Positions 48,460 to 58,097 of a stretch of 64,000 bases of DNA are shown here, piece by piece. Every line of letters begins with the position of its first letter. Within the stretch, counting starts at the first letter, position 1. This DNA is from Caldicoprobacter algeriensis (GTDB taxonomy: Bacteria > Bacillota > Clostridia > Caldicoprobacterales > Caldicoprobacteraceae): contig NZ_JAHUQD010000013.1 of the NCBI RefSeq assembly GCF_023838525.1, forward strand, positions 1 to 64,000. The letters run 5' to 3'. A model generated the notes under the pieces. It was given only the letters and a program-made list of their open reading frames with translations, was not told the DNA's origin and did no database searches. The position numbers and the translations under genes are program-made.

Positions 48460-50822
48460 ATTGCAGTCACTCCTTTAGTGATAAAGCCAGTATCCTTGTC
48501 GTAATATTCACTCAACGTATTGTTAGAAACATACAAGAAACCTTTAACTTCTGGTGGAATATTATCCATTTTCAACGGCACCGATACGGTATACTTATAA
48601 AAATCTGCTTTAATGTGGCTAAAGTGCAATCTCCTTTCAAACAAGTCTTTTATTTCCTTTATCTGTATATATCTCTGCCAAATCTGCTTTGCTTCTTCAT
48701 TCAATTCAACAAATACGTCAACCTTGGGGTAATCCTCTTCAATCAGCTTAAAATCCGCTATACATCTAGTACCATCTACGCTTTCATACTTCATCTTGTA
48801 AACAGCTTCTAAAAGTTCTCTCGACAGGTCATTAGATTTTTTGGCTTGTACTTGAACGTAATATTCTTCGATTATGTTTAAAAAGTCCCTTTCGGCCACA
48901 AGATCTCTCCCCTGCAGTATCTTTCTAGTTATATCTAAAAGCACAGAATCGTAAACATAAGAAGCGTATGACCTTCTTTCATCTTTAAGCGAGACCACTA
49001 TAACTTCCCCTTTTCTCATGCCATTCCGGTTACAGCGGCCCGCTGCCTGGTTTATTGAATCAAGAGGGGCTAAATCTCTATATACTACGTCAAAATCGAT
49101 ATCCACACCTGCCTCCACCACCTGCGTAGTAACTGCAAGCCTTACCTTTCCAGCCTTCATGAGTTTTATGCGTTCAAGCCTTTCATAAGGCACCACGTGA
49201 GTCGACAAATACGCTATTTCTTCCCCTGTTTTTTCTTTTAAAAGCTCGTATAAGGTTTTTGCCGAGTTGATTGTATTTAAAATAAACAAATAGCTTTTAT
49301 CATTTTGCAATTCAATTCTTTCCACAAATTCCTCCAGCGTTAAACTCTCCTCTAACCTTGGTACGATAGTCACCCTATCCATGCTGTTAAAGTAAAACTC
49401 CCTGTTTACCAAACAGCTTACCTCATTCCGGGAAAAAATTAAGGGCTCAGTAGCAGTTACAAATATTACATAAATATCAAGTTCCTGGATTAACTTTTTA
49501 AAAAGTTCTCCGATAAGCAACCAATAACGAGTAGGGATAGACTGCACTTCATCCAGTATGATTATGCTGCCGCTTAAACGGTGAAATTTGCGCAGGTCAT
49601 GATTTTTATTTGACAGCAAAGTGTGAAAAAGCTGAACAAAAGTGGTAACCACTATCTCAGAATTCCATCCCTCTATCAATATCTTAGCGTCATCAATTTC
49701 AAATTCTTCCTGTTCTTTTCTATAACGCACCTCTGCTAAATGATGATGTTTTAACAATAGGCTGTGATCAACATTAAACCCATTAGCGGCTAATACCTTT
49801 TCAATTATCTCTGCATTTTGCTCAATGATGCTTAAAAATGGAAGCGAGTATATAATGCGCGGGGTATATCCTTTTGTCAACTGAATTTGTTTCCTCAACT
49901 TAAAAGCAAAAACCAGGGAGGTCAAAGTCTTGCCTAAACCCGTGGGAAGATTTATTGACATAATTTTGGCATTCAAATCCAGCGGGGCAGATAAGACCTC
50001 ATGATATGCTTGTTGTCTTAAGCTATTGAGCCAACTATCTCTTATATCCATAGTGGTTTTATATTTATCCACGACATATTCTCCCAAATCAACATTTGGC
50101 CGCTCAACATTTTTGCCTATAGTAACCTCACTTTTATCAGCATCTATCAACAGGGAAAACACAAAATTAGTCAGTATATACGGTTCAACATCCCGAGCCT
50201 TTTCTAGCTTGCGCAGTCTCATTCTCAGACGCCTCAGTTCATCCGAAAAAGATATAACCCATTCTCTTAGTCTTGCAACAGTTATATCTACCCTTAATCC
50301 CGCTTGACGGAGACTTTTATTGACAACGGCCAATTTCAAATCATCTATGCTCTCCACCTGTCTTAACAAAATGCTTTTTTCTCTTTCGCTCAATATTGCC
50401 TCATTCATCACATCCACAAAGTTACCATGGTGGCGACGAACAGCCAAAAAAGCGATGAAGGGCAAAAAAATCCCTTCATCGTTTTTAAATGTATCGCCTT
50501 GAAACTCTGCTTTAGCAGCAAAATATGCTGCTATCGCAGATAACAATCCGTGATGGGTTTCTTCTTTCCCCTTAAGCTTATTTTTAATACTCTCTGAAGC
50601 AAATAAATACTCCTGGAAATACGAAGTTGCTTTGCCAATATCGTGGCATAGAGCACAAACTTTAACTAACCTAAATAATATGTCTTTGCCGTAATGTTTA
50701 AAAATATCATCGGGTGCACCATATAAATTCTGTACAGCTATATTTGCAACGTTTATCAGGTGTTCTTCCAAAACCTTATCCTCATGAGAATACAGCTCAG
50801 AAGAATACAATGCGTTCTCCAT
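48453..50822 (-). CDS. cas3: Cas3 helicase-nuclease (HD fused, I-B)
   Basis: About 789 residues from MENALYSSELYSHEDK. The HD nuclease contains H13, H21, H60-D61 (CALCHDIGK) and the THH and RRHHGNF histidines. The SF2 helicase has Walker A NLPTGLGKT (291-299), DEVQ (424-427), VTATEP and the QAAGRCNRNG motif VI. It is recruited by Cascade to unwind and degrade target DNA. The open frame reaches 50894, but the ATG at 50822 has GGGAGG spaced ideally and reduces the overlap with cas5 to 26 bases. All motifs look intact. Confidence 0.95.
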   Translation of the reverse strand: MENALYSSELYSHEDKVLEEHLINVANIAVQNLYGAPDDIFKHYGKDILFRLVKVCALCHDIGKATSYFQEYLFASESIKNKLKGKEETHHGLLSAIAAYFAAKAEFQGDTFKNDEGIFLPFIAFLAVRRHHGNFVDVMNEAILSEREKSILLRQVESIDDLKLAVVNKSLRQAGLRVDITVARLREWVISFSDELRRLRMRLRKLEKARDVEPYILTNFVFSLLIDADKSEVTIGKNVERPNVDLGEYVVDKYKTTMDIRDSWLNSLRQQAYHEVLSAPLDLNAKIMSINLPTGLGKTLTSLVFAFKLRKQIQLTKGYTPRIIYSLPFLSIIEQNAEIIEKVLAANGFNVDHSLLLKHHHLAEVRYRKEQEEFEIDDAKILIEGWNSEIVVTTFVQLFHTLLSNKNHDLRKFHRLSGSIIILDEVQSIPTRYWLLIGELFKKLIQELDIYVIFVTATEPLIFSRNEVSCLVNREFYFNSMDRVTIVPRLEESLTLEEFVERIELQNDKSYLFILNTINSAKTLYELLKEKTGEEIAYLSTHVVPYERLERIKLMKAGKVRLAVTTQVVEAGVDIDFDVVYRDLAPLDSINQAAGRCNRNGMRKGEVIVVSLKDERRSYASYVYDSVLLDITRKILQGRDLVAERDFLNIIEEYYVQVQAKKSNDLSRELLEAVYKMKYESVDGTRCIADFKLIEEDYPKVDVFVELNEEAKQIWQRYIQIKEIKDLFERRLHFSHIKADFYKYTVSVPLKMDNIPPEVKGFLYVSNNTLSEYYDKDTGFITKGVTAIW

Positions 50823-51513
50823 TTTCAACCTCCCAGTATACCATTGTCTGTGCATAAATCGATTTACCCTGGGCTTCAAATAATACGTCTTCATAACGCT
50901 CTACTATACGACCCTGCTTCATATCAACAGCCATCTTTTCTTTGAAATACCTCTTACCTTCTTCAAAACGTATTCCGTACTCTTTTACTATATTCATAGG
51001 TATTACAGTAGCAATTTCACACTCTCCCATGTGATATTCCTCTGCTTCCCATACCCCCACGTATTTAAAATCGGCCAAAAGCTCGCTTAAACCCATGGAA
51101 AGGGTATAAACCGTCTTGTGCATCATAACATATTCTGATAATTTATCAAAAATGCTTCTATCATTGTGATATACGTATATTCTATAAGCCGGGTTTTTCA
51201 AAAACTCGGTCCTAATTTGAGTGCGAGCTTCATGGTTCTTCTTTTTAAGGGGAATCCAGTAGTTGCCCTTGGTGTTAATATGATTTATCCCCATTCTAAT
51301 CTTTTTTACCGGCGAAAGAATCCTTATAGCAATCTTGCAGTTATTGGATGAGAACACATTTAAATATTCGCTCTTATCCACTCCTACTATGGCACCTAAC
51401 ATCCCCTTCACGGTAGGCGGGGGAGGGAAAGAAAAGGTAAGAGGCGACGAAGTAGTATAAAATTTCTTAAAATGTCCAAAATCGCCAAATATGTCAAACA
51501 CCAACACTTTCAT
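50797..51513 (-). CDS. cas5: Cas5b Cascade subunit
   Basis: A 238-residue Cas5 of the I-B type. The N-terminal RAMP strand MKVLVFDIFGDFGHFKKFYT is followed by the proline-rich SFPPPPTVKGMLGAIVG motif that identifies Cas5, and later by MMHKTVYTLSMGLSELLADF. Cas5 caps the 5' handle of the crRNA and contacts Cas8 and the first Cas7. It starts 12 bases after the cas7 stop and overlaps the start of cas3. The C-terminal end is complete. Confidence 0.93.
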   Translation of the reverse strand: MKVLVFDIFGDFGHFKKFYTTSSPLTFSFPPPPTVKGMLGAIVGVDKSEYLNVFSSNNCKIAIRILSPVKKIRMGINHINTKGNYWIPLKKKNHEARTQIRTEFLKNPAYRIYVYHNDRSIFDKLSEYVMMHKTVYTLSMGLSELLADFKYVGVWEAEEYHMGECEIATVIPMNIVKEYGIRFEEGKRYFKEKMAVDMKQGRIVERYEDVLFEAQGKSIYAQTMVYWEVENGERIVFF

Positions 51514-51525
51514 GTCCCATACCCC

Positions 51526-52434
51526 TTAAAACGGAAGTTCGCTTAAATTAAAGCCCGCCAAAGCATCCTTTATTGATACCTCTACCCCATCAGACATCAA
51601 AATCACACGCTCGTTCACCTTATAATTGATCTTTTCAATAGTGTCCTTATGATTCTTCAGAGCATTTACCAGCTCAGTGATATCCAACTTACCATCTTTT
51701 ATATCTCGGATCTCCTCATCGTTTTTATCGCTCACAAATTTTACCCTCTTATCCAATTCCCCTAAATGGAAATTCTTTTCCTTATGTACAACTTGTAGCA
51801 ACAATCTTGGCATCTGCCCAGCTTTTGAAGTGGATATAAGGTTCTTTGTCCCGTTCCACAGCCCTTCTAACAAATACATGACATCCTGCTCTGTCAAGTC
51901 AATCCCCTGGCTCGCTGCTGCATTTTCATTTACAATGCCGTAGAATGCTATCAGAGAGTAAGGAAGTATATACTTCTCTGTAAATGTACCCTGCTTTTTG
52001 TCCTGCTGTGAAGGCATCACCGTAGTTCCCTTAATATACATCATATTCACTCTATGTAATGACCTACCGAACTTGAACTGTACCGGCCCCGTCAACGTCA
52101 TGGTTTTATCCTTAACCGCAATAGTAGCCCCAAAAAGCCTTACGTCAATGCATTTTTTCACAATATCAGCATTATCTTTAAAATCAGCTATTCTTTCCTC
52201 TTTAGTTTTTAAATTGCCGTTTGAATCTCGTATTTCGAGCACAAAAACGTCCAACCCTTTATAGTAATGCAAATAATCCCTCACAGTCCTCTTTAGCCTT
52301 ACATCTGTCACTATATTGACCCCTGTTTCCTCATCGATCCTGGGTTTATTTTCATCCACAGGGTCACCATTGGGATTGGCATCAGTCACATCATAAAGAA
52401 AAAGTATTTCAGACCTGTTTTTTATAGCAGACAT
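51526..52434 (-). CDS. cas7: Cas7b (Csh2) Cascade backbone subunit
   Basis: About 302 residues. ILFLYDVTDANPNGDPVDENKPR, with the DxxNxNGDP block, and TDVRLKRTVRDYL are typical of Csh2. The C-terminal half carries a Cas7 thumb-like segment (GPVQFKFGRSLHRVN). Six or so copies coat the spacer part of the crRNA. The ATG at 52434 has GAGGAGGT seven bases upstream and is preferred over the in-frame ATG at 52455, which lies within or before that site. It lies between cas8b and cas5 in the operon. Confidence 0.93.
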   Translation of the reverse strand: MSAIKNRSEILFLYDVTDANPNGDPVDENKPRIDEETGVNIVTDVRLKRTVRDYLHYYKGLDVFVLEIRDSNGNLKTKEERIADFKDNADIVKKCIDVRLFGATIAVKDKTMTLTGPVQFKFGRSLHRVNMMYIKGTTVMPSQQDKKQGTFTEKYILPYSLIAFYGIVNENAAASQGIDLTEQDVMYLLEGLWNGTKNLISTSKAGQMPRLLLQVVHKEKNFHLGELDKRVKFVSDKNDEEIRDIKDGKLDITELVNALKNHKDTIEKINYKVNERVILMSDGVEVSIKDALAGFNLSELPF

Positions 52435-52461
52435 CTTACATACCTCCTCATTCATATGGTT

Positions 52462-54243
52462 TTATTCTTGAATTTGAATTTCTTCAGGCTTTTCATCAGG
52501 ATAAATTATTCTAGCCACTTCATCCACCATGTTCATACCCGCTGCAAAATAGAAGTTGAGCTCATCGAGCGGCATTTGCCACTTGTCTTGAGCTAACAAT
52601 AAATAATTAGCTGCTTCCCTTGCTAAAATCCTCTTCCCTTTATCAAAAGCATTGTATTCTTCCAGCTTGTTTTGTATTTTAGGCAGGAGTCCTTTAAAGT
52701 CACTTTCGTTCATCTTCAAGCTCTTTAAATTTTTCATAAACGGCTTTGCGCCTCTTTCTTTGTACTGCTTCCTCAGCAGCAGCTCAGTAAGAGCTCCCAT
52801 GAGAAACAAGCCCCTTTTCAGAGGTGTCTCAAATGCCGGCCCATATTTTGCAAATAGCCCGTCAAAAACCCTTTCTTCCATAACCTCCTCCTCCATTTCT
52901 ATTAATCCTAACGTTTGCAAGAAGTATATTGTCATCAAGCCATCTTTAACGGCCTGATAAAAGTAGCCATCATTTATAAACTCATGCCTTACTTTTTTCA
53001 TGATGAATTTCAGCAAGAAATGATAGCTAACTGGCCTGCCTTTAAATACCCTGTCCACTATGTCAAGGAAATATCCGTCTAGGTCATACTCTCTCTTATT
53101 GGGATCGGATTTGGCAAAGAAACTTCTTATGGAGCCAAATGTAAAAGTGTTTGAAAAAACTGCATCGGTTTTGTATTTTGCATCGAATATTCTCCGGATG
53201 CGAGAAGGGAATACGTCTTCTATCAATAAAAGGATCCTTTCAGCAGCATTCGTTTTATTAATGAAGAGGAAGTTAAGAGCTATAACATCTTTAATGTCTT
53301 TCAAATAGTATAAAATATCGTCTTCGTCGGTTGTAATCCTGTCTATAGCTTCCTGCTTAAGCGAAACCAATTTAGAGGTATTAGCAAATATATCAAGAAC
53401 TTCTTCAGGAATCATTTCAGCCCCCATGATGAATTTAGGGATGAGATTGTATTTTATTCCACAAAACTTAAAAGTCAAATGATTTTCGATATATTTTTTA
53501 CCTTCGTCCAGCGCAAACTTACACTCCCTGCATACAGGAAAATTCTTCCATGCATCTTTTTCTTTAAAACCGCTAGTTATATAGCCGATTTTATCTAGAG
53601 TGTAAAATGCATAGGTATCTAGATTCCCAATCACCAAATCCTTTTTTTGACCACATATAGAACAAACTTTGTTTTTTGCCGCACATCTTTGGTTCTTTTC
53701 ATCATGCTGGTATAAAAGCAGTTGCTTAAAAACAGAAAAATCACCTACATACTTTTCTTCGGACTTTTGCCTAAATTTAAGTGTTACCAATATACCTATT
53801 TTATTTGGGGTCTCCTCTCTTATTTGAATGACTTTGTTTCTTATGTAGTCGGCGTTTTTACTCAACGCTTCTTTGATTTGATTCAAAAACTCCCTTTCCT
53901 CTTTTGATATGGGTAAATCTCTTTCTTTAAGAATATCAAACCAGCCTAGTATCTTGTTGTCAAACGTCACGCTAGGCTTACCGCTTACCCTTGCTGTAGG
54001 CGTAAAATCTGCCCCATTGGCAGCACCACTTTTATATAGGTACCTCATAACCTTTGCTTTGTCATACTCTTCAAGCCCTACTTCTTTGAAATCCCATGCT
54101 CCATCTGCTCTTTGTTCCAAAACAACAGCTATTACTTTCTTATAACTGCCATTTGAATCAGGGTCTTCCACCAGTACCTCTAAAGGGTCCAGCTCTTCTT
54201 GCTTGATCCTAAGCTGCCCTATCTCCTTGACAGCTACCAACAC
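52462..54243 (-). CDS. cas8b: Cas8b1 (Csh1) large subunit
   Basis: A 593-residue large subunit of I-B Cascade. It has a zinc-ribbon-like pair set C194-C197 (KVCSICGQK) and C238-C241 (PVCRECK), characteristic of Csh1. The rest is mostly helical, ending in a small-subunit-like helical part. It recognises the PAM and helps load Cas3. The start is GTG at 54243, seven bases after GGGGGAG. Its separation from cas6 by 347 bases, with a TATAAT in between, suggests a separate promoter for cas8b-cas2. Confidence 0.9.
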   Translation of the reverse strand: MLVAVKEIGQLRIKQEELDPLEVLVEDPDSNGSYKKVIAVVLEQRADGAWDFKEVGLEEYDKAKVMRYLYKSGAANGADFTPTARVSGKPSVTFDNKILGWFDILKERDLPISKEEREFLNQIKEALSKNADYIRNKVIQIREETPNKIGILVTLKFRQKSEEKYVGDFSVFKQLLLYQHDEKNQRCAAKNKVCSICGQKKDLVIGNLDTYAFYTLDKIGYITSGFKEKDAWKNFPVCRECKFALDEGKKYIENHLTFKFCGIKYNLIPKFIMGAEMIPEEVLDIFANTSKLVSLKQEAIDRITTDEDDILYYLKDIKDVIALNFLFINKTNAAERILLLIEDVFPSRIRRIFDAKYKTDAVFSNTFTFGSIRSFFAKSDPNKREYDLDGYFLDIVDRVFKGRPVSYHFLLKFIMKKVRHEFINDGYFYQAVKDGLMTIYFLQTLGLIEMEEEVMEERVFDGLFAKYGPAFETPLKRGLFLMGALTELLLRKQYKERGAKPFMKNLKSLKMNESDFKGLLPKIQNKLEEYNAFDKGKRILAREAANYLLLAQDKWQMPLDELNFYFAAGMNMVDEVARIIYPDEKPEEIQIQE

Positions 54244-54590
54244 AGCTTACTCCCCCTTTTTGTTTGATTGTACGCCCTTAAAGTCTAAGAGCTTTACTTA
54301 TGTATGTTTCAAAGTTTAGCTTTTCAATTTCACCTCTCAATCTCCTATGACATCTCCATCTAAATTTCCAGGTCTTTCTGTATGCTTCACAATTACTTTT
54401 CGAGATCATTCTTGATAAATAGGCAAATACCTACTAAATAGCTTTTTACCTATAAACATAACAGTTTAAATTTTAGCTGCTAAATAATCCCCCTTCTCAA
54501 CACCTTAATCCCATTATACCACCTAATCAGACATTATTTTTGTCCTATAAAATTTTTGGCGTAAACTTTGTGAAAATTGCACAAAAATCT
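54244..54590 (-). promoter_or_regulatory. Gap between cas6 and cas8b with candidate promoter
   Basis: No gene is seen. On the minus strand, GGTGGTATAATGGG provides a perfect -10 at 54513-54518, but no good -35 is found 16-18 bases upstream. It lies about 270 bases before cas8b and could give the effector and adaptation genes their own transcript, apart from cas6. cas6 serves both CRISPR types. Confidence 0.45.
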
Positions 54591-55346
54591 CTATTTCCTT
54601 AACCCCTTTATAACCTCAAAACACCCAAAACCTTGGGAGTTCTTGCTGCCCAACCCGGCCTCGTATGCAACCTTTATAAGCCTTCTATCTCCTCTTAACC
54701 TGTATATCCCATTCCAGCCTTTTATCACAGTATCCTTGTACTGCAGTACCTTGCAGTATCGGTCATCTTTGGGCCCCAGAGGTTCTATCCTGATATCGCT
54801 GCCCTCTAGCTTTTGACCGTATATAAGCTGGTACTTCCGCTCAAGGTTTATCCTTACAAGTTCAGAAAACCACTCATCCCACGGAGAAAAATAGACAGTT
54901 CGCGAGCTGTTGCCTTTTTTAACGGTGTTGTATGCCACAACCGGCGAGAGCATCTTTATAGTTACCTCTTCGCTGAAATCCACGTCCTCAAACCCCGGAA
55001 ATACCGCTACACTCGTAAGCATCACTCGCTGTCCATATATGGTCAGGTTATCATTTCTCAGCATACCCTCTGCCAGCTCGCGCAGGAACCTTTCAACCGG
55101 TGAAGCCACAACAAGGCTGATGGGCGGCACAAATTCTATCATTTTATCCCTTATTGTGAAACGCCCCTGCAGCCGTGAAAATGTAAACAGCTTAAACTGC
55201 CTGCCGTTTATGATAAATCCATGATCATGGAGAAAATCCGAGAGCTCCTTTGAAATGTTGTTGTATATCATAGCCTGTACAAGATAATTATACTGCACCG
55301 GTATAACTATATTTTTCTCAGCATGAAAGGTAAGCTTTATTCTCAT
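54591..55346 (-). CDS. cas6: Cas6 pre-crRNA endoribonuclease
   Basis: A 251-residue Cas6 with two RAMP folds. The N-terminal MRIKLTFHAEKNIVIPVQYNYL and FLHDHGF stretch contains the likely catalytic histidine (H40 or H42). The C-terminal glycine-rich loop GLGSKNSQGFGCFEV binds RNA and is diagnostic. It cuts within repeats, leaving the ATTGAAAC 5' tag. It is the only Cas6 in the window, so the III-D module at 14-24 kb probably depends on it. It is the first gene of the I-B cluster, with AGAGGTG before the ATG. Confidence 0.94.
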   Translation of the reverse strand: MRIKLTFHAEKNIVIPVQYNYLVQAMIYNNISKELSDFLHDHGFIINGRQFKLFTFSRLQGRFTIRDKMIEFVPPISLVVASPVERFLRELAEGMLRNDNLTIYGQRVMLTSVAVFPGFEDVDFSEEVTIKMLSPVVAYNTVKKGNSSRTVYFSPWDEWFSELVRINLERKYQLIYGQKLEGSDIRIEPLGPKDDRYCKVLQYKDTVIKGWNGIYRLRGDRRLIKVAYEAGLGSKNSQGFGCFEVIKGLRK

Positions 55347-55793
55347 AAGTTCTTACACCTCTTTGTCTTACTTTGTTCAGTTTATACAAACAACATTGTG
55401 GTAGTATCTATAATTTATCGTTTGAACATCCCTATGCCCAACAAGCTGTATTTAAAGAAATCTGCTTGACATCCTGGTTTTTAATCGCCAAGTTTAAAGT
55501 GAACGCAGTTTCACGACGGTATCCAACAGTCCACCCGTTAAAAAACAAGTCTTATTAATTAATTCTACATTGCTTCGACGATTCCTTCTTTGATCGGACA
55601 ATATATGCAAAAAATCCCACGAATTATCCTCTCCCCAATAAAAATAAATTTTTTAAGTAAATAGTTTTACCCAATACTGAAGTGGTTAGGAGTAGCTCAA
55701 TTTCACGCATCACAAAAGCGTTATAAATTACCCCCTAACAACATTGACCTTCACGTTGATTTTTTTACTATTCATTATTATTTTCATTAACGT
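55347..55793. other. Non-coding region upstream of cas6
   Basis: About 450 A+T-rich bases. The open frames here (for example a 61-codon plus-strand frame) have no recognisable product or ribosome site. The cas6 promoter must lie in the part nearest 55346, but no consensus pair is convincing. Confidence 0.5.
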
Positions 55794-55844
55794 AAAAAAA
55801 GAGGGCCGCACCGGGATTAATCTCCCTACACATAGCCCTCTTTT
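55794..55844 (-). terminator. Terminator downstream of the ferredoxin gene
   Basis: On the minus strand, AAAGAGGGC pairs with GCCCTCTTT around an inner GGGAGATTAATCCC hairpin, followed by TTTTTTT. It lies 113 bases past the ferredoxin stop and can act in both directions. Confidence 0.8.
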
Positions 55845-55956
55845 CCCTTTTACGCTTATTGAAAAATTAAATTTGATTTTGGTACTCCTTGTAACTGTTC
55901 CGTTGCTACCTTTAACTCTTTGTCAATCACAACTCTCTTTGAAAATGCCCTTTCCA

Positions 55957-56145
55957 CTATTCGATGCTTATAGCTCCGCTTGGGCACTGTTCCTTAGCAT
56001 CCTTTGCGCAGTCTACAGCATCCTCTGGAATCTCTCCGTCTATAGCTACTGCAAACCCGTCATCGTCCATGCTAAAAACCTCAGGGCATACATCCGCGCA
56101 AAGCCCGCATCCAATGCATGTATCCTTATCCACATATGCTTTCAT
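55957..56145 (-). CDS. Ferredoxin, single [4Fe-4S] cluster
   Basis: A 62-residue ferredoxin. The cluster ligands are C10, C13 and C16 (CIGCGLC) and C54 (QCPSGAI). C20 and C46 are placed to form the disulfide known from Thermotoga-type monocluster ferredoxins; a second cluster is absent. It is acidic, as expected of a soluble low-potential electron carrier for anaerobic metabolism. GGGAGAGG lies before the ATG. It is monocistronic with its own terminator. The long plus-strand frame over it is a shadow. Confidence 0.94.
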   Translation of the reverse strand: MKAYVDKDTCIGCGLCADVCPEVFSMDDDGFAVAIDGEIPEDAVDCAKDAKEQCPSGAISIE

Positions 56146-56347
56146 ACAATGTCCTCTCCCTTCATTATAATCTCAGCAGATAATGCTGCCTTTGCTGTAA
56201 AGTTAATGTGCGCGATAAAGTAATGCTTTACTTAATTTATCATATATGGAAACTGAAGGCTTTTTTGGCTCAAAGCTAAACGCTCTGCTTTAGTCAGCAA
56301 CATTGCCTTTTCTCGCCAGAATCAATTTAGCTCCTCAGTAAAGGCTT

Positions 56348-56674
56348 CTACTGCCTGCCATAAAACCTGGGACTGGGCACTTTCACCACAAAGAATTCCA
56401 ATACCTCATCATGCTGGTTGTACACATTCATCTTAGTGTTATAAGGAATATTCAATATGGTCCCGGCAGGATAAACATGTGGGTCTTGATCATCCAGCTT
56501 CACCGTGATATTCCCCCTTACCACAATCATATACACATTTGAATTGGAATAGTGTTGTGGCAAGGCATCGCCCTTTTTAAGTATCATATGGTTTATATTC
56601 ACATTCTCATCGTCCACTATCTTTTCTATAACCTTATCGTCCACCTGTTGAAACACAAATTTTTTCTCTATCAT
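56348..56674 (-). CDS. Small cupin-domain protein
   Basis: About 108 residues from MIEKKFVFQQVDDK. It is a single cupin barrel: LKKGDALPQHYSNSNVYMIVVRG and the second motif VYPAGTILNIPYNTKMNV. Of the usual metal ligands, only one histidine (QH) is clear in motif 1, so metal binding is uncertain. The ATG at 56674 has GGAAGGAAG upstream; a frame to 56701 lacks a ribosome site. Function is unknown; such proteins sense small ligands or protect metal-dependent reactions. It lies between the ferredoxin and the NapH-like gene. Confidence 0.82.
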   Translation of the reverse strand: MIEKKFVFQQVDDKVIEKIVDDENVNINHMILKKGDALPQHYSNSNVYMIVVRGNITVKLDDQDPHVYPAGTILNIPYNTKMNVYNQHDEVLEFFVVKVPSPRFYGRQ

Positions 56675-56753
56675 AAAATCACTTCCTTCCTTATATGTCA
56701 CTTACCCAATATTATATGCTACTATTATATGCTACCTACCCAGACATAGCAGT

Positions 56754-57443
56754 TCATCGATATACGATAGCGTTTTTAGGACACCTATCAGCGCATGTAC
56801 CACACAAAAGACATTCCTCTTTGTCTATGCCGTATGTTTTTTTGTGTAAATTCTTGTCCCCTATTGAAAAATTCTTGGTTTCATCGCTACCCCCCGAGGA
56901 TAAAGGTGATGTTTCCCTAACAGCATCGGCCGGACATACCCTGCTGCATATGCCACAGGATATGCAAGCCTGCTCAATGACCTGATAGCTTCTTCTTGAC
57001 AACTTACCCATCATGCTCAAAATGGTGCCGTACGGACATAAATATCTGTGCCACAATTTTTCAGTGAAAAATAAGGTGAGGAGCACTCCCACAGTCAGCA
57101 ATCCCGGCAAAACAGGAAGCTTTTTACCGCTTACCATCACAAATGTAAACAGGAGAATAAAAGTAAAAAGAACCAAATAGCGGTAAACCGGCTTTCTCAG
57201 GGATTCAGGCACAGCTAAATCCTTAACATGAAACCTCTGCTTAATCCGAGTCACAATGTTCATAACAGTGTTTATTGGGCACAGCCATCCGCAGTAAAAC
57301 CTTCCTAAAAATGGCGTCAAAATCACGCTCAAAATAAATATGCCCATCCATAGATGAATCCTTCCCAAATCAACGAGCATAAAAAATAAGACCACAAACA
57401 CCCATTGAGAGAAGACCTGCACAGCCTTTGCCATCTTACCCAC
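56754..57443 (-). CDS. NapH-like membrane ferredoxin (polyferredoxin)
   Basis: A 229-residue protein with about four membrane segments, the CX3CP motifs of the NapH/CcoG group (FYCGWLCPINT; YLCPYGT), and two C-terminal [4Fe-4S] sites (CISCGICSRVCP; CLLCGTCADRCP). It should pass electrons at the membrane, for example to a reductase or the neighbouring ferredoxin and nitroreductase-like proteins, though no partner enzyme is seen. The N-terminus MGKMAKAVQVFSQW starts directly in the first membrane segment. Confidence 0.88.
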   Translation of the reverse strand: MGKMAKAVQVFSQWVFVVLFFMLVDLGRIHLWMGIFILSVILTPFLGRFYCGWLCPINTVMNIVTRIKQRFHVKDLAVPESLRKPVYRYLVLFTFILLFTFVMVSGKKLPVLPGLLTVGVLLTLFFTEKLWHRYLCPYGTILSMMGKLSRRSYQVIEQACISCGICSRVCPADAVRETSPLSSGGSDETKNFSIGDKNLHKKTYGIDKEECLLCGTCADRCPKNAIVYR

Positions 57444-57548
57444 CCCTCATTCCATTTTACACATCCATTGTATGACATATGGATGCAAAATTCGGTATCT
57501 GATGTTACCGTTTTCAAGGGGTGGAAAAAACATGGGGGCCTATTCCCA

Positions 57549-58079
57549 TCAGGCTCCCTTAAAGCCATTCCAGCACACTATAGCATCAAGGCTCTTGCGC
57601 TGCACTGCGTGCCTATCCGGGTTCCCTTTATCAGCAGGATAACCTATCGGTAAAAGAACCACCGGTTCAATGTGGGTAGGAAGATTCAAAATCTCTCGGC
57701 ACTTTGCGGTATTAAATGCACAAATCCAGCATGTACCCAGCCCCAGTTCAGCTGCTGCCAGCGTCATGTGGTCCACCGCAATGGCCACATCGATATCGCA
57801 ATGGTCCTTGCCGTCGCCCCTCTTCCACGACCTGCTGTGGTCACCACAGGCCACAACAATCACAGGCGCTTCCTTGAGCCACTTCCCGCCATAAGTCGCG
57901 GCCACCTTTTCCTTCAGCTCCCCCTCGGTGACCACAACAAAGTAGAAAGGCTGCAGGTTACAAGCCGAAGGGGCTACCCTACCTGCTTCAAGTATCCTTT
58001 CCAGCTTCTCCTTTTCCACCGGTACGTTTTTGTAACTGCGGCATGAATACCTGCTTTTGGCAAGCTGTAAAAAATCCAT
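57549..58079 (-). CDS. Nitroreductase-family flavoprotein
   Basis: About 176 residues from MDFLQLAKSRYSCRSYKN, the FMN-binding RxSxRxY start of the family. It has APSACNLQPFYFVVV, the AAAELGLGTCWICAFN segment and VVLLPIGYPAD. It is a cytoplasmic FMN-dependent NAD(P)H oxidoreductase, probably a dimer; the natural substrate is unknown. The ATG at 58079 has AGGAGGTG eight bases upstream, better than the in-frame ATG at 58097. The NapH-like gene follows 105 bases downstream and may share its transcript. Confidence 0.92.
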   Translation of the reverse strand: MDFLQLAKSRYSCRSYKNVPVEKEKLERILEAGRVAPSACNLQPFYFVVVTEGELKEKVAATYGGKWLKEAPVIVVACGDHSRSWKRGDGKDHCDIDVAIAVDHMTLAAAELGLGTCWICAFNTAKCREILNLPTHIEPVVLLPIGYPADKGNPDRHAVQRKSLDAIVCWNGFKGA

Positions 58080-58097
58080 AAGATACACCTCCTGCAT

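Noticed and set aside
55744-56223. 159-codon plus-strand frame over the ferredoxin gene
   Set aside because: It runs antisense through a clear ferredoxin and a terminator, and its product resembles nothing known.
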